Shown: in pieces, positions 8,481 through 16,198 of the stretch | Layout: each line of letters starts with the position of its first letter | Position numbering within the stretch: position 1 is the stretch's first letter | From: Novosphingobium piscinae | GTDB lineage: Bacteria; Pseudomonadota; Alphaproteobacteria; Sphingomonadales; Sphingomonadaceae | Direction: 5' to 3' | Assembly: GCF_014230355.1 (NCBI RefSeq) | Contig: NZ_JACLAX010000018.1 | Location: forward strand, 1-64,000 | Length of the DNA stretch: 64,000 nt | Translations under genes and position numbers: made by a program | Notes under the pieces: generated by a model | Seen by the model: only the letters and a program-made list of their open reading frames with translations | Database searches by the model: none | What the model was told of the DNA's origin: nothing

Positions 8481-9932
8481 ATGACTTCGTCCCAGGACAC
8501 GTTCCTTGCCGCCGCCGCCGACCTGCTTGGCCCACGCGGCCTCACCACCGATCCAGACCTCCTTTCGCCCTGGTTGACCGACTGGCGGGGCCGCTTCACC
8601 GGCCGCACCCTGGCACTGGCCTCGCCCGGCTCGACGGCCGAGGTCGCTGCGCTGGTACGGCTTTGCGCCGAACATGGCGTGCCGATCGTGCCGCAGGGCG
8701 GCAACAGCGGCATGTGCGGCGGCGCCACCCCCGACGAGAGCGGCACAGCCCTGCTGCTGTCGCTGCGCCGGCTCGACGCGATCGCGCCGATCAACACCGA
8801 CGCGCGGCAGGTCACCTGCGGCGCCGGGACGATCCTCGAGACCCTGCACCATGCGGCCGAGGCAGTCGGGCTGCGCTTTCCCCTGACACTGGGCGGCAAG
8901 GGCTCGGCCACGGTCGGCGGGCTGATCTCGACCAATGCCGGCGGCACCCAGGTGCTCCGCCACGGCTCGATGCGGGCGCTGGTGCTGGGGCTGGAGGCCG
9001 TGCTGGCCGATGGCAGCGTATTCTCGGCATTGACCCCGCTGAAGAAGGACAACCGCGGGTTCGATCTCAAGCAGGTGCTGATCGGGTCGGAGGGCACGCT
9101 CGGCATCGTGACCGCAGCGACGCTGCGGCTGGTCCCGGCCGTGGCCGAACGGGTGGTGATCTGGGCCGGCCTCACCTCGCTGCAGCGCGCCCGCGCGCTG
9201 CTGCTCGCCTGCGAGGACCGGCTGGGTGGCGGTGTCGAAGGGTTCGAGGTGATGCCGGCGAGCAGCGTGGCGGCCGTGCTCGCCTATGATCCGGGCACCC
9301 GCGCACCGCTCACCGGCGATTACGCGTGGCACGTGCTGATCGAGGTCGTGGCTGACGCGACCGGTGCCGCCGACCTGCGCGATCGGGTCGAGACCGCGAT
9401 CGGCGACCTGTTCGAGGCCGGCCTGCTTGACGATGCGGTGATCTCGAGCGGCGAGGCCCAGGCCGAGGCGCTGTGGCGGATCCGCGAATCGATCCCGCTG
9501 GCCGAGCGGGCCCAGGGCCCGGCAGTGCAGCACGACATCTCGGTGCCGGTCGAACGCATGCCCGACTTCGTCGATGCCGCGGTGACCGAAGTGGAGACGC
9601 GGTTCCCCGGAGTCCGGGCGGTCGCGTTCGGGCACCTCGGCGATGGCAATGTCCATTTCCATGCGCTGGCGCCGAAGGGCAGCGATGGGCCGGCCTGGTA
9701 CGCCCAAACCGGGAAGGAAATCAGTAGCCTGATCCATGACCGCGTGGTCGAATGGGCAGGCTCGATCTCGGCCGAGCATGGCATCGGCCAGCTCAAGCGC
9801 GACGAGCTGGAGCGGCTGGGCGACCCGGTTTCACTGGCGCTGATGCGGCAGATCAAGCGCGCGCTCGACCCGCACGGCTTGCTGAATCCGGGCAAGCTGG
9901 TCACCCTTGCGCCCGTGGGACCGACCGCCTAA
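8481..9932 (+). CDS. FAD-linked 2-hydroxyacid dehydrogenase (D-lactate/glycolate/D-2-hydroxyglutarate type)
   Basis: A 483-residue flavoprotein. The N-terminal FAD-binding domain of the PCMH/GlcD type is marked by PQGGNSGMCGG (71-81) and GGLISTNAGGTQVLRHGSMR near 147-166. The C-terminal substrate domain carries GHLGDGNVHFH and SAEHGIGQLKR, which hold the metal and active-site histidines of this family. Such enzymes oxidise D-lactate, glycolate or D-2-hydroxyglutarate and pass electrons to the quinone pool or an electron-transfer flavoprotein. The exact substrate is not decidable. The ATG at 8481 matches the family start. SapC follows about 70 bases downstream. Confidence 0.88.
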   Translation: MTSSQDTFLAAAADLLGPRGLTTDPDLLSPWLTDWRGRFTGRTLALASPGSTAEVAALVRLCAEHGVPIVPQGGNSGMCGGATPDESGTALLLSLRRLDAIAPINTDARQVTCGAGTILETLHHAAEAVGLRFPLTLGGKGSATVGGLISTNAGGTQVLRHGSMRALVLGLEAVLADGSVFSALTPLKKDNRGFDLKQVLIGSEGTLGIVTAATLRLVPAVAERVVIWAGLTSLQRARALLLACEDRLGGGVEGFEVMPASSVAAVLAYDPGTRAPLTGDYAWHVLIEVVADATGAADLRDRVETAIGDLFEAGLLDDAVISSGEAQAEALWRIRESIPLAERAQGPAVQHDISVPVERMPDFVDAAVTEVETRFPGVRAVAFGHLGDGNVHFHALAPKGSDGPAWYAQTGKEISSLIHDRVVEWAGSISAEHGIGQLKRDELERLGDPVSLALMRQIKRALDPHGLLNPGKLVTLAPVGPTA

Positions 9933-10002
9933 ACCCGCGGCCCCTAGACCCTTCATGTTCCAAGGACCCGGCGCGTTCCGGGCAATACCCGGAGAGACTA
10001 CA

Positions 10003-10773
10003 ATGGCCAGCGCGCCGCAAGCAAGCCTACCCGTTTTCTACAAGGACCTCATGCCCCTGAACAGCCGCGACCACGCGAGCTGGAAGGGCCGGTCCACCGA
10101 TCGCGCGCCCTGGCTGCACGGCTTCCATGCCATTCCGCTGACCGCCGAGGAATTCCCCCAGGCGGCCCGCAACTTCCCGATCATCTTCTCGACCGGCCCC
10201 GAGCCGGTTCCGCTCGCGCTGATGGGCCTGAACGAAGGGGTCAACGTGTTCGTGGACGCCGAGGGCAAGGTGCAGGAGAACATCTACATCCCCGCCTACA
10301 TCCGGCGCTATCCGTTCCTGCTGGCCAAGTTGGCGCCTGAGAGCGACGAGCTCTCGCTGTGCTTTGACCCCACCTCGGACCTGCTGGGCGAGAACGTCGA
10401 GGGCAACGCCCTGTTCGAAAACGACCAGCCGAGCGAGCACACCAAGGCTTTGCTGGGCTTCTGCGAACAGTTCGAGCAGGCTGGCGCGCGCACGCAGGCC
10501 TTCGTCGAGGAGCTCAAGAAGCACAACCTGCTGATGGATGGCGAGGTGACGATCCAGCAGGAGGGGTTCGAGCAGCCCTTCGTCTATCGCGGCTTCCAGA
10601 TGATCGACCAGGCCAAGCTGCGCGAGATGCGCGGTGACGTGCTGCGCAGCTGGAACCAGAACGGACTGCTGGCCCTGGTCTACGCCCACCTCTTCTCGTT
10701 GGATCTGATCCGCGAGATCTTCGGGCGCCAGCTCCAGCTGGGTCAGGGCCCGGTCGTCGCCCCCGCTGCCTGA
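10003..10773 (+). CDS. SapC family protein
   Basis: A 256-residue soluble protein of the SapC family, named after a Campylobacter S-layer-linked protein but of unclear role. Typical features are the N-terminal LMPLNSRDHASWK segment, the NFPIIFS/PVPLALMGL stretch, IPAYIRRYPFLL and GLLALVYAHLFSLDLI near the end. In other genomes family members tend to sit beside TonB-dependent receptors and flavin-dependent halogenases. Here the neighbour is a flavin dehydrogenase. A GGAGA ribosome-binding site at 9991 supports the ATG at 10003. A strong hairpin follows the stop. Confidence 0.85.
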   Translation: MASAPQASLPVFYKDLMPLNSRDHASWKGRSTDRAPWLHGFHAIPLTAEEFPQAARNFPIIFSTGPEPVPLALMGLNEGVNVFVDAEGKVQENIYIPAYIRRYPFLLAKLAPESDELSLCFDPTSDLLGENVEGNALFENDQPSEHTKALLGFCEQFEQAGARTQAFVEELKKHNLLMDGEVTIQQEGFEQPFVYRGFQMIDQAKLREMRGDVLRSWNQNGLLALVYAHLFSLDLIREIFGRQLQLGQGPVVAPAA

Positions 10774-10812
10774 CCGGCTCCAGACGGCCTCAGCCGGCCG
10801 ATTGCACTATCG

Positions 10813-10840
10813 CAGGGCGCGTCCGGCCGGACGCGCCCTG
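10813..10840 (+). terminator. Hairpin terminator after the SapC gene
   Basis: CAGGGCGCGTCCGG and its exact reverse complement form a 28-base perfect palindrome about 40 bases after the SapC stop. The bases after it (TTGCGTT) are only moderately T-rich. Confidence 0.6.
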
Positions 10841-10887
10841 TTGCGTTCGAGCCCGCAGATTTGGTTTAATTTGAAACAAGACCACTC

Positions 10888-11023
10888 TTGAACGGGACCG
10901 TCACATCGCCTAACTCTCAGAAGTCGGCCGGGCTCCCCTCATGGTCCGCCGACAAGTGCGCAGTTTTGTGCACTTCCTCCCTGAACCTTGGCCACCTCGT
11001 GCTCGCGCACGAGGTGGTTTTTT
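10888..11023 (+). ncRNA. Candidate small RNA with its own promoter and intrinsic terminator
   Basis: A textbook Rho-independent terminator lies at 10992-11023: an 11-bp perfect stem (CCACCTCGTGC/GCACGAGGTGG), a TCGC loop and six Ts. No plus-strand gene precedes it, because the SapC gene already ends in its own hairpin at 10840. Upstream is a promoter-like pair, TTGAAC (10888-10893), 17 bases, TAACTC (10911-10916). That would start a transcript near 10923 of about 100 nt. The predicted RNA contains a second hairpin (AAGTGC...GCACTT) followed by single-stranded CTTCCTCCC, an anti-Shine-Dalgarno motif seen in many bacterial antisense-acting sRNAs. There is no plausible start codon with a ribosome-binding site inside. 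The identity is unknown. Confidence 0.55.
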
Positions 11024-11074
11024 GTAGGCCTGTCGCGATGGCGGGAAACTCAATCAAATTTATGATTTAATTAG

Positions 11075-12073
11075 CTATTCCGCAGCCTCCGACCAGTGCT
11101 GCCTGGTTTGCGTGCGACCGAGCGCAGCCACGTCGTCGCCCAGACGCTTCACGAGTCCGGCGAGCAGGTCGACCATCGGCGCGAAACCATCTCCCAACTC
11201 GGCGAGTCGCGAATCAAGGTAGCGGGCACGGTCCACCTCGAGCTGAAACGCGTGGAAACCGGCCTGCGGAGCGGCATGCCGCTCAAGCACGTAACCACCG
11301 GCATAGGGCCGGTTGTGAGCCGCCGGCTCGCCGGCGCGGCCGAACCACTCGAACGCGCTGGCGATCAGTGCTCCTGAACAGGTGGTGCCGAAGCGATCCC
11401 CCAGCACAAACGCGGCGCCGGCCTCGCCCTCGCGCGGTTCCAGCGGCGGCATTGAATGCAGGTCGATAAGCAGGGCGACCCCCCACCGCGCGCGCAGACG
11501 GGCCAGTTCCGCGGCCAGCGCAGCGTGATAGGTGGCATGCACGCCGGCGATGCGGTCCTCGAGTTCCCCCGGATCCAATCGCCGCCGCCACAATTCGCCC
11601 AGGCCAGGCAGGCGCCTCGGCACCAGGCCTAGCCCGCTACGGGCACGCCGGCTGGGCTGCTGCCGCACCGCGCCGTCGCTCGGCACGCTGCGCCCACGGG
11701 GATGGACCATCTCCCAATCGACATCGTCGCAGGCGCGATTGAGATCGATCAGCGCCCGCGGCGCGGCGGCCACCAGCAGCGATGCACCGGTCGCCACCGC
11801 CACGGCCCGGCCAAGCGCATCGACCAGGCGGTCCTCGAGCCGCAGGGCGGCCTGCGCCGGATGGCGCATCCGCTCGAGCAGGGCCGGCGAATAGCTGCGG
11901 CCCGCATGGGGCACTGCGATCAGCACCGGAATCGCCGAAGGCTCGACACTGTACAACTCGAACGCCGCAGCACCCGCCAGGTGCGGCACCTCGCCCCCAT
12001 GGCGCACGCGGTGCCGGGCCTGGGAAGATCCGCGCTCGGCAAGACCGGGGGGAAGAATCGGGCGTCCAACCAT
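11075..12073 (-). CDS. N-formylglutamate amidohydrolase family protein
   Basis: The 332-residue protein fits the N-formylglutamate amidohydrolase family of zinc-dependent hydrolases, which release formate from N-formyl-L-glutamate in one branch of histidine breakdown. Recognisable parts are VLIAVPHAGRSYSP (about 49-62), the LIDLNR segment, LLIDLHSMPP with the metal-ligand-like DLH near 205, and the C-terminal FHAFQLEVDRARYL. No hut genes are visible nearby, so a link to histidine degradation is not proven and the family also includes proteins of other specificity. It ends about 50 bases from the candidate sRNA terminator and diverges from cpdR. Confidence 0.85.
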   Translation of the reverse strand: MVGRPILPPGLAERGSSQARHRVRHGGEVPHLAGAAAFELYSVEPSAIPVLIAVPHAGRSYSPALLERMRHPAQAALRLEDRLVDALGRAVAVATGASLLVAAAPRALIDLNRACDDVDWEMVHPRGRSVPSDGAVRQQPSRRARSGLGLVPRRLPGLGELWRRRLDPGELEDRIAGVHATYHAALAAELARLRARWGVALLIDLHSMPPLEPREGEAGAAFVLGDRFGTTCSGALIASAFEWFGRAGEPAAHNRPYAGGYVLERHAAPQAGFHAFQLEVDRARYLDSRLAELGDGFAPMVDLLAGLVKRLGDDVAALGRTQTRQHWSEAAE

Positions 12074-12215
12074 GCCCGCAGGCTGGCCTTGCCCGGTGCG
12101 CCTGTCAAAGCCGCCAAAGGGGCGCGCAACCAGATTTTTAACCTGATCCGGGCTAAGTCACCGCCACGAACAACCCGACTCGGTCCAAGCCGTGCCGATC
12201 AGACAAGGGCCCCCT

Positions 12216-12590
12216 ATGTTGCGCATTCTCCTGGCCGAAGACGAAGAAGCCATGCGCACCTACCTCAGCCGGGCCCTCGAGAACGCCGGCTACAGCGTGG
12301 TCGCGGTCGATCGGGGCACGGCAGCGGTGCCCCTGCTCGAGCGCGAACGGTTCGACCTCCTGCTGTCCGACATCATCATGCCCGAGATGGACGGGATCGA
12401 ACTGGCCCAGCGCTGCGCCGAGATCAGCCCCGAGACCAAGGTGATGTTCATCACCGGCTTCGCCGCGGTCACGCTCAAAGCCAGCCAGGAAGCGCCGCAG
12501 GCCAAGGTCCTGTCCAAGCCCTTCCACCTGCGCGACCTGGTGATGGAGGTCGACCGCGTGTTCGGTCTGCCGACCACGGCGCGGGGGTGA
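12216..12590 (+). CDS. cpdR: Single-domain response regulator CpdR
   Basis: A 124-residue stand-alone receiver domain with no output domain. It has the acidic pocket E8/D9, phospho-acceptor D52 (in SDIIMPEMDG), T80 (ITGFA) and K101 (SKPF), all expected for a working receiver. In Caulobacter, unphosphorylated CpdR takes the ClpXP protease to the cell pole so that cell-cycle proteins such as PdeA and CtrA are degraded. The family call rests on near full-length similarity to that pattern. clpP and clpX themselves lie at 54.7-56.8 kb. The start MLRILLAEDEE is the usual one. Confidence 0.88.
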   Translation: MLRILLAEDEEAMRTYLSRALENAGYSVVAVDRGTAAVPLLERERFDLLLSDIIMPEMDGIELAQRCAEISPETKVMFITGFAAVTLKASQEAPQAKVLSKPFHLRDLVMEVDRVFGLPTTARG

Positions 12591-12600
12591 AGGAAACGGC

Positions 12601-12629
12601 TTGATTCGATCCGGAGCCGCCGCTAAAGG
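12601..12629 (+). promoter_or_regulatory. Promoter candidate for tRNA-Val
   Basis: TTGATT (12601-12606) and TAAAGG (12624-12629) are separated by 17 bases. A transcript from near 12636 would carry a leader of about 36 bases, containing the small hairpin CCGGCAGTGATGCCGG, before the tRNA. Confidence 0.45.
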
Positions 12630-12671
12630 CGCCCCCTGCCCGGCAGTGATGCCGGGAAGCCGAATGGTGCC

Positions 12672-12746
12672 GGGCGTATAGCTCAGTGGTAGAGCACTAT
12701 GTTGACATCGTAGGGGTCGCAAGTTCAATCCTTGCTACGCCCACCA
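12672..12746 (+). tRNA. tRNA-Val (GAC anticodon)
   Basis: The sequence folds into a complete cloverleaf: acceptor GGGCGTA/TACGCCC, D-arm with GCTCAGTGGTAGAGC, anticodon stem CTATG/CGTAG around the loop TTGACAT (anticodon GAC, valine), and T-arm GCAAGTTCAATCCTTGC. The CCA end is encoded at 12744-12746. A strong terminator follows directly. Confidence 0.97.
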
Positions 12747-12753
12747 TTCGCTG

Positions 12754-12782
12754 AAAAGGCCCCGGTCACCCGGGGCCTTTTT
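12754..12782 (+). terminator. Intrinsic terminator of tRNA-Val
   Basis: The stem AAAAGGCCCCGG/CCGGGGCCTTTT with a TCAC loop ends in a T-run. It lies 8 bases after the tRNA and closely resembles the terminator after icd at 14128. Confidence 0.85.
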
Positions 12783-12879
12783 CGTTTCGCACCAAGGCCG
12801 CAGCCCCGCCGCTGCCGCTTGCGAAGCCCGGTTTCCCTGCTAAGGGCGTGCCGTGCAACTCTCCCCGGGAAGGACGGCA

Positions 12880-14103
12880 ATGGCCAAGATCAAGGTAGCC
12901 AATCCCATCGTCGAGATGGACGGCGATGAAATGACCCGCATCATCTGGCAGTGGATCCGCGAGAAGCTGATCCTGCCCTACCTCGACATCGATCTGAAGT
13001 ACTTCGACCTGTCGGTCGAGAACCGCGACGCCACCAACGACCAGATCACGGTCGATTCGGCCAATGCCACCAAGCAGTATGGCGTGGCGGTGAAGTGCGC
13101 CACGATCACCCCCGACGAGGCCCGCGTCGAGGAGTTCAGCCTCAAGAAGATGTGGAAGTCGCCCAACGGCACGATCCGCAACATCCTGGGCGGCGTGGTG
13201 TTCCGCGAACCGATCGTGATCAGCAACGTGCCGCGGCTGGTGCCGGGCTGGACCGATCCGATCGTGGTCGGCCGTCATGCCTTCGGTGACCAGTACAAGG
13301 CCACCGACACCCTGATTCCCGGCCCGGGCAAGCTGCGCCTGGTGTGGGACGGCGAGAACGGCGAGAAGATCGACCTCGACGTGTTCGACTTCCCCAGCGC
13401 CGGCGTCGCCATGGCGATGTACAACCTCGACGATTCGATCCGCGACTTCGCCCGTGCCTCGTTCAACTACGGCCTCAACCTCGGCTGGCCGGTGTACCTG
13501 TCGACCAAGAACACGATCCTCAAGGCCTATGACGGGCGCTTCAAGGACCTGTTCCAGGAGGTGTTCGACACCGAGGGCTTCAAGGAGCGGTTCGCCGAGG
13601 CCAAGATCATCTACGAGCACCGCCTGATCGACGACATGGTCGCCTCGGCGCTCAAGTGGTCGGGCAAGTTCGTCTGGGCGTGCAAGAACTACGACGGCGA
13701 CGTGCAGTCCGACACCGTGGCCCAGGGCTTCGGCTCGCTCGGCCTGATGACCTCGGTGCTGATGGCGCCCGACGGCAAGACCGTCGAGGCCGAGGCCGCC
13801 CACGGCACCGTGACGCGCCATTACCGCCAGCACCAGCAGGGCAAGGCGACCAGCACCAATCCGATCGCCTCGATCTTCGCCTGGACCCGCGGGCTGTCCT
13901 ATCGTGGCAAGTTCGACAACACCCCCGACGTGGTGCGTTTCGCCGAGACGCTCGAGCGGGTCTGCATCGAGACCGTCGAGAGCGGCAAGATGACCAAGGA
14001 CCTCGCCCTGCTGATCGGCCCGGACCAGAACTGGCTGACCACCGAGGGCTTCTTCCAGGCGATCGTCGACAACCTGGAAGCCGAGATGAAGAACTGGGCC
14101 TGA
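12880..14103 (+). CDS. icd: NADP-dependent isocitrate dehydrogenase
   Basis: This 407-residue enzyme of the citric acid cycle converts isocitrate to 2-oxoglutarate and CO2 with NADP+. It belongs to the subfamily shared with mitochondrial/cytosolic eukaryotic enzymes, seen from [20 protein letters not shown] at the start, KSPNGTIRN (substrate loop), the metal-binding YDGDVQSD region, and the cofactor region [13 protein letters not shown]...[14 protein letters not shown]. The ATG at 12880 follows a GGGAAGG ribosome-binding site. An in-frame ATG 27 bases upstream would add a non-conserved leader. The gene is monocistronic with its own terminator. Confidence 0.96.
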   Translation: MAKIKVANPIVEMDGDEMTRIIWQWIREKLILPYLDIDLKYFDLSVENRDATNDQITVDSANATKQYGVAVKCATITPDEARVEEFSLKKMWKSPNGTIRNILGGVVFREPIVISNVPRLVPGWTDPIVVGRHAFGDQYKATDTLIPGPGKLRLVWDGENGEKIDLDVFDFPSAGVAMAMYNLDDSIRDFARASFNYGLNLGWPVYLSTKNTILKAYDGRFKDLFQEVFDTEGFKERFAEAKIIYEHRLIDDMVASALKWSGKFVWACKNYDGDVQSDTVAQGFGSLGLMTSVLMAPDGKTVEAEAAHGTVTRHYRQHQQGKATSTNPIASIFAWTRGLSYRGKFDNTPDVVRFAETLERVCIETVESGKMTKDLALLIGPDQNWLTTEGFFQAIVDNLEAEMKNWA

Positions 14104-14127
14104 GCGGCCCCGTCCTGACGGCTCGCG

Positions 14128-14156
14128 AAAGGCCCCGGCGATGCCGGGGCCTTTTT
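14128..14156 (+). terminator. Intrinsic terminator of icd
   Basis: AAAGGCCCCGGC/GCCGGGGCCTTT is a 12-bp perfect stem with a GAT loop, followed by Ts, 25 bases after the icd stop. Confidence 0.85.
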
Positions 14157-14404
14157 CGTTCGCGCCGCCGGACGGAAGCCGAAGTTCAGCAACCTCACAC
14201 ACATTCGTCTGCAAAGTGCACAGGCCTGCACCCGCACTGGCTTGACGATGGAAAGAGCCGGCCGGAGTGTGACGGCAAAACCCGCCGTAGGACAGCGCGC
14301 GATCACGCCGGGGGCTGGCGGTCCGGCTGCCATGCCGCAAAGGGCGCCGCGCCCGGGGCCGGTGCTCCCGTGACAAGCCCGCCCCCCTCCCCTACCCTTG
14401 GCCG
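14157..14404. other. Intergenic region between icd and the Kef-type antiporter
   Basis: No gene is supported here. A TTGACG hexamer at about 14242 could be a -35 element for the antiporter gene, but no convincing -10 follows at the right distance. The 40 bases next to the antiporter start are a C-rich run with no clear ribosome-binding site. Confidence 0.4.
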
Positions 14405-16189
14405 ATGGCCGCCGATCTGCACACCCCCGCCCTGTCCGACGCCCTGGTGATCCTGGGCGCGGCCGGACTGGTGATCCCGGTCTTCGCGCGGTTCCGGATC
14501 ACGCCGGTGATCGGGTTCATCCTGGTCGGCCTGCTGGTCGGGCCGCATGGGCTGGGCGCGCAAGTCGATCGCTATCCGTGGCTCTATCACGTGACGATCA
14601 CCGATCCCGGCGGGCTGGCGCCCTTTGCCGAGTTCGGCATCATCCTGCTGCTGTTCTCGGTCGGGCTCGAGCTGTCGTTCTCTCGCCTGTGGGCGATGCG
14701 GCGGGCGGTGTTCGGGGTCGGCGCGGCCGAACTCACCGGCAGCGCGGCGCTGATCGCCGCCGGGCTGGCGCTGTCGGGGCAGACCTGGACCACAGCGCTC
14801 GCGCTCGGCCTCGCACTCGCCCTGTCCTCGACCGCGCTGGTCCTGCGGCTGACCGATTCGCGCACGCCGGTCGGCCGGGCGGCGCTGTCGATGCTGCTGT
14901 TCGAGGACATCGCACTGGTCCCGATCATCTTCCTGCTCGGCGCGATCGGTGGCGGCGATGCCGCCCAGCCGGCCGATGCGATCCTGCGCACGCTCGGGCT
15001 GGGAGCCGTAGTGCTGGTGGCGCTGCTCGCCGCCGGACGCTTCCTCCTGCCCGCCCTGTTCGCCCAGGCCGCGCGGACCCGCAGCCCGGAGCTGTTCCTC
15101 TCGGCCAGCCTGCTGGTGGTGATCGTCGCCTCGCTCGCCACGGCGGCGGTCGGGCTCTCGCCCATCGTCGGTGCCCTGCTCGCCGGGCTGCTCATCGCCG
15201 AGACCGAGTACCACGGCGAGGTCGAGACCATGACCGAACCGTTCAAGGGACTGGCCCTGGGGATCTTCCTGATCACCGTGGGGATGCAGCTCGATCTCGC
15301 GCTGTTCTGGGCGCGCTGGACCGAGGTCCTGGCCGCGCTGGCGCTGGTGTTCAGCGCCAAGGCCACCGTCACCACGATCATGCTGCGCCTGTCGGGCGCG
15401 CGGGCCGGCACCTCCACCGAGGCCGGAATCCTGCTGGCCAGCCCGTCCGAGACCACGCTGATCGTGCTGACCGCCGCCGTGGCCGCGCGGCTGCTCTCAC
15501 CGGCCGACGCCGGGTTCTGGCAGATGGTCACCGCGCTGGGCCTGACCGTGACCCCGCTGCTCGCGCTGGTCGGCCGCTGGCTGGCACGGCGGGTCGAAGC
15601 GGGCGGATCGCGGCGCCGGCACGAGACCGAGAGCGAGGCCGACAGCGGCCCGCGCGCGATCGTCGTCGGCTTCGGGCGGGTCGGGCGGCTGATCGCCGAC
15701 ATGCTGGCCGAACACAACCAGCCCTACCTCGCGATCGATGCCGACGCCGACCTGATCGCCGCAGGGCAGCGCGAAGGCTATGCCGTGGCCTTTGGCGATG
15801 CCGCGCGCAGCGCGATGCTGGGCCGGCTCGACCTGCACCGGGCAACCGCGGTGATCCTGACCATGAACGACCCGCAAGGCGCGCTGCGGCTGGTGCGGCG
15901 GATCCGCAAGGACCATCCCGCGCTGCCGATCATTGCCCGCGCGCGCGATGCGGCCAATGCCGGACTGCTCTACCGGGCCGGTGCGAGCCATGCCGTGCCG
16001 GAAACCCTGGAAAGCTCGCTGCAGCTGTCCGAGGCGGTGCTGGTCGACCTCGGCGTGCCGATGGGCTTCGTGATCGCCTCGATCCACGAGAAGCGCGACC
16101 AGTTCCGCGAGCAGATCCGCGAGGAGGGCCAGCTCGACAGCAAGCCGAAGCTGCGCAGCTCGACCCTGCGCGAACGCGCGCCGGGCTGA
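14405..16189 (+). CDS. Kef-type K+/H+ antiporter with NAD-binding regulatory domain (YbaL/KefB-like)
   Basis: A 594-residue monovalent cation:proton antiporter of the CPA2 family. Residues 1 to about 395 contain 12-13 hydrophobic segments, including FGIILLLFSVGLELSF and the SSTALVLRL and MLLFEDIALVP motifs, the last holding the acidic residue expected for ion exchange. After a short charged linker, a Rossmann TrkA-N/RCK domain begins near residue 418 with GFGRVGRLIADMLAEH. Such proteins export K+ (or Na+) in exchange for protons under NAD(H) or glutathione control. No KefF/KefG partner is adjacent. The C-terminal TrkA-C domain is absent, as in YbaL-type proteins. Confidence 0.9.
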   Translation: MAADLHTPALSDALVILGAAGLVIPVFARFRITPVIGFILVGLLVGPHGLGAQVDRYPWLYHVTITDPGGLAPFAEFGIILLLFSVGLELSFSRLWAMRRAVFGVGAAELTGSAALIAAGLALSGQTWTTALALGLALALSSTALVLRLTDSRTPVGRAALSMLLFEDIALVPIIFLLGAIGGGDAAQPADAILRTLGLGAVVLVALLAAGRFLLPALFAQAARTRSPELFLSASLLVVIVASLATAAVGLSPIVGALLAGLLIAETEYHGEVETMTEPFKGLALGIFLITVGMQLDLALFWARWTEVLAALALVFSAKATVTTIMLRLSGARAGTSTEAGILLASPSETTLIVLTAAVAARLLSPADAGFWQMVTALGLTVTPLLALVGRWLARRVEAGGSRRRHETESEADSGPRAIVVGFGRVGRLIADMLAEHNQPYLAIDADADLIAAGQREGYAVAFGDAARSAMLGRLDLHRATAVILTMNDPQGALRLVRRIRKDHPALPIIARARDAANAGLLYRAGASHAVPETLESSLQLSEAVLVDLGVPMGFVIASIHEKRDQFREQIREEGQLDSKPKLRSSTLRERAPG

Positions 16190-16198
16190 GCCTGCGGG

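Noticed and set aside
10888..11070. Possible 60-residue protein gene
   Set aside because: It runs through a perfect intrinsic terminator, lacks a ribosome-binding site and resembles no protein. A small RNA explains the region better.
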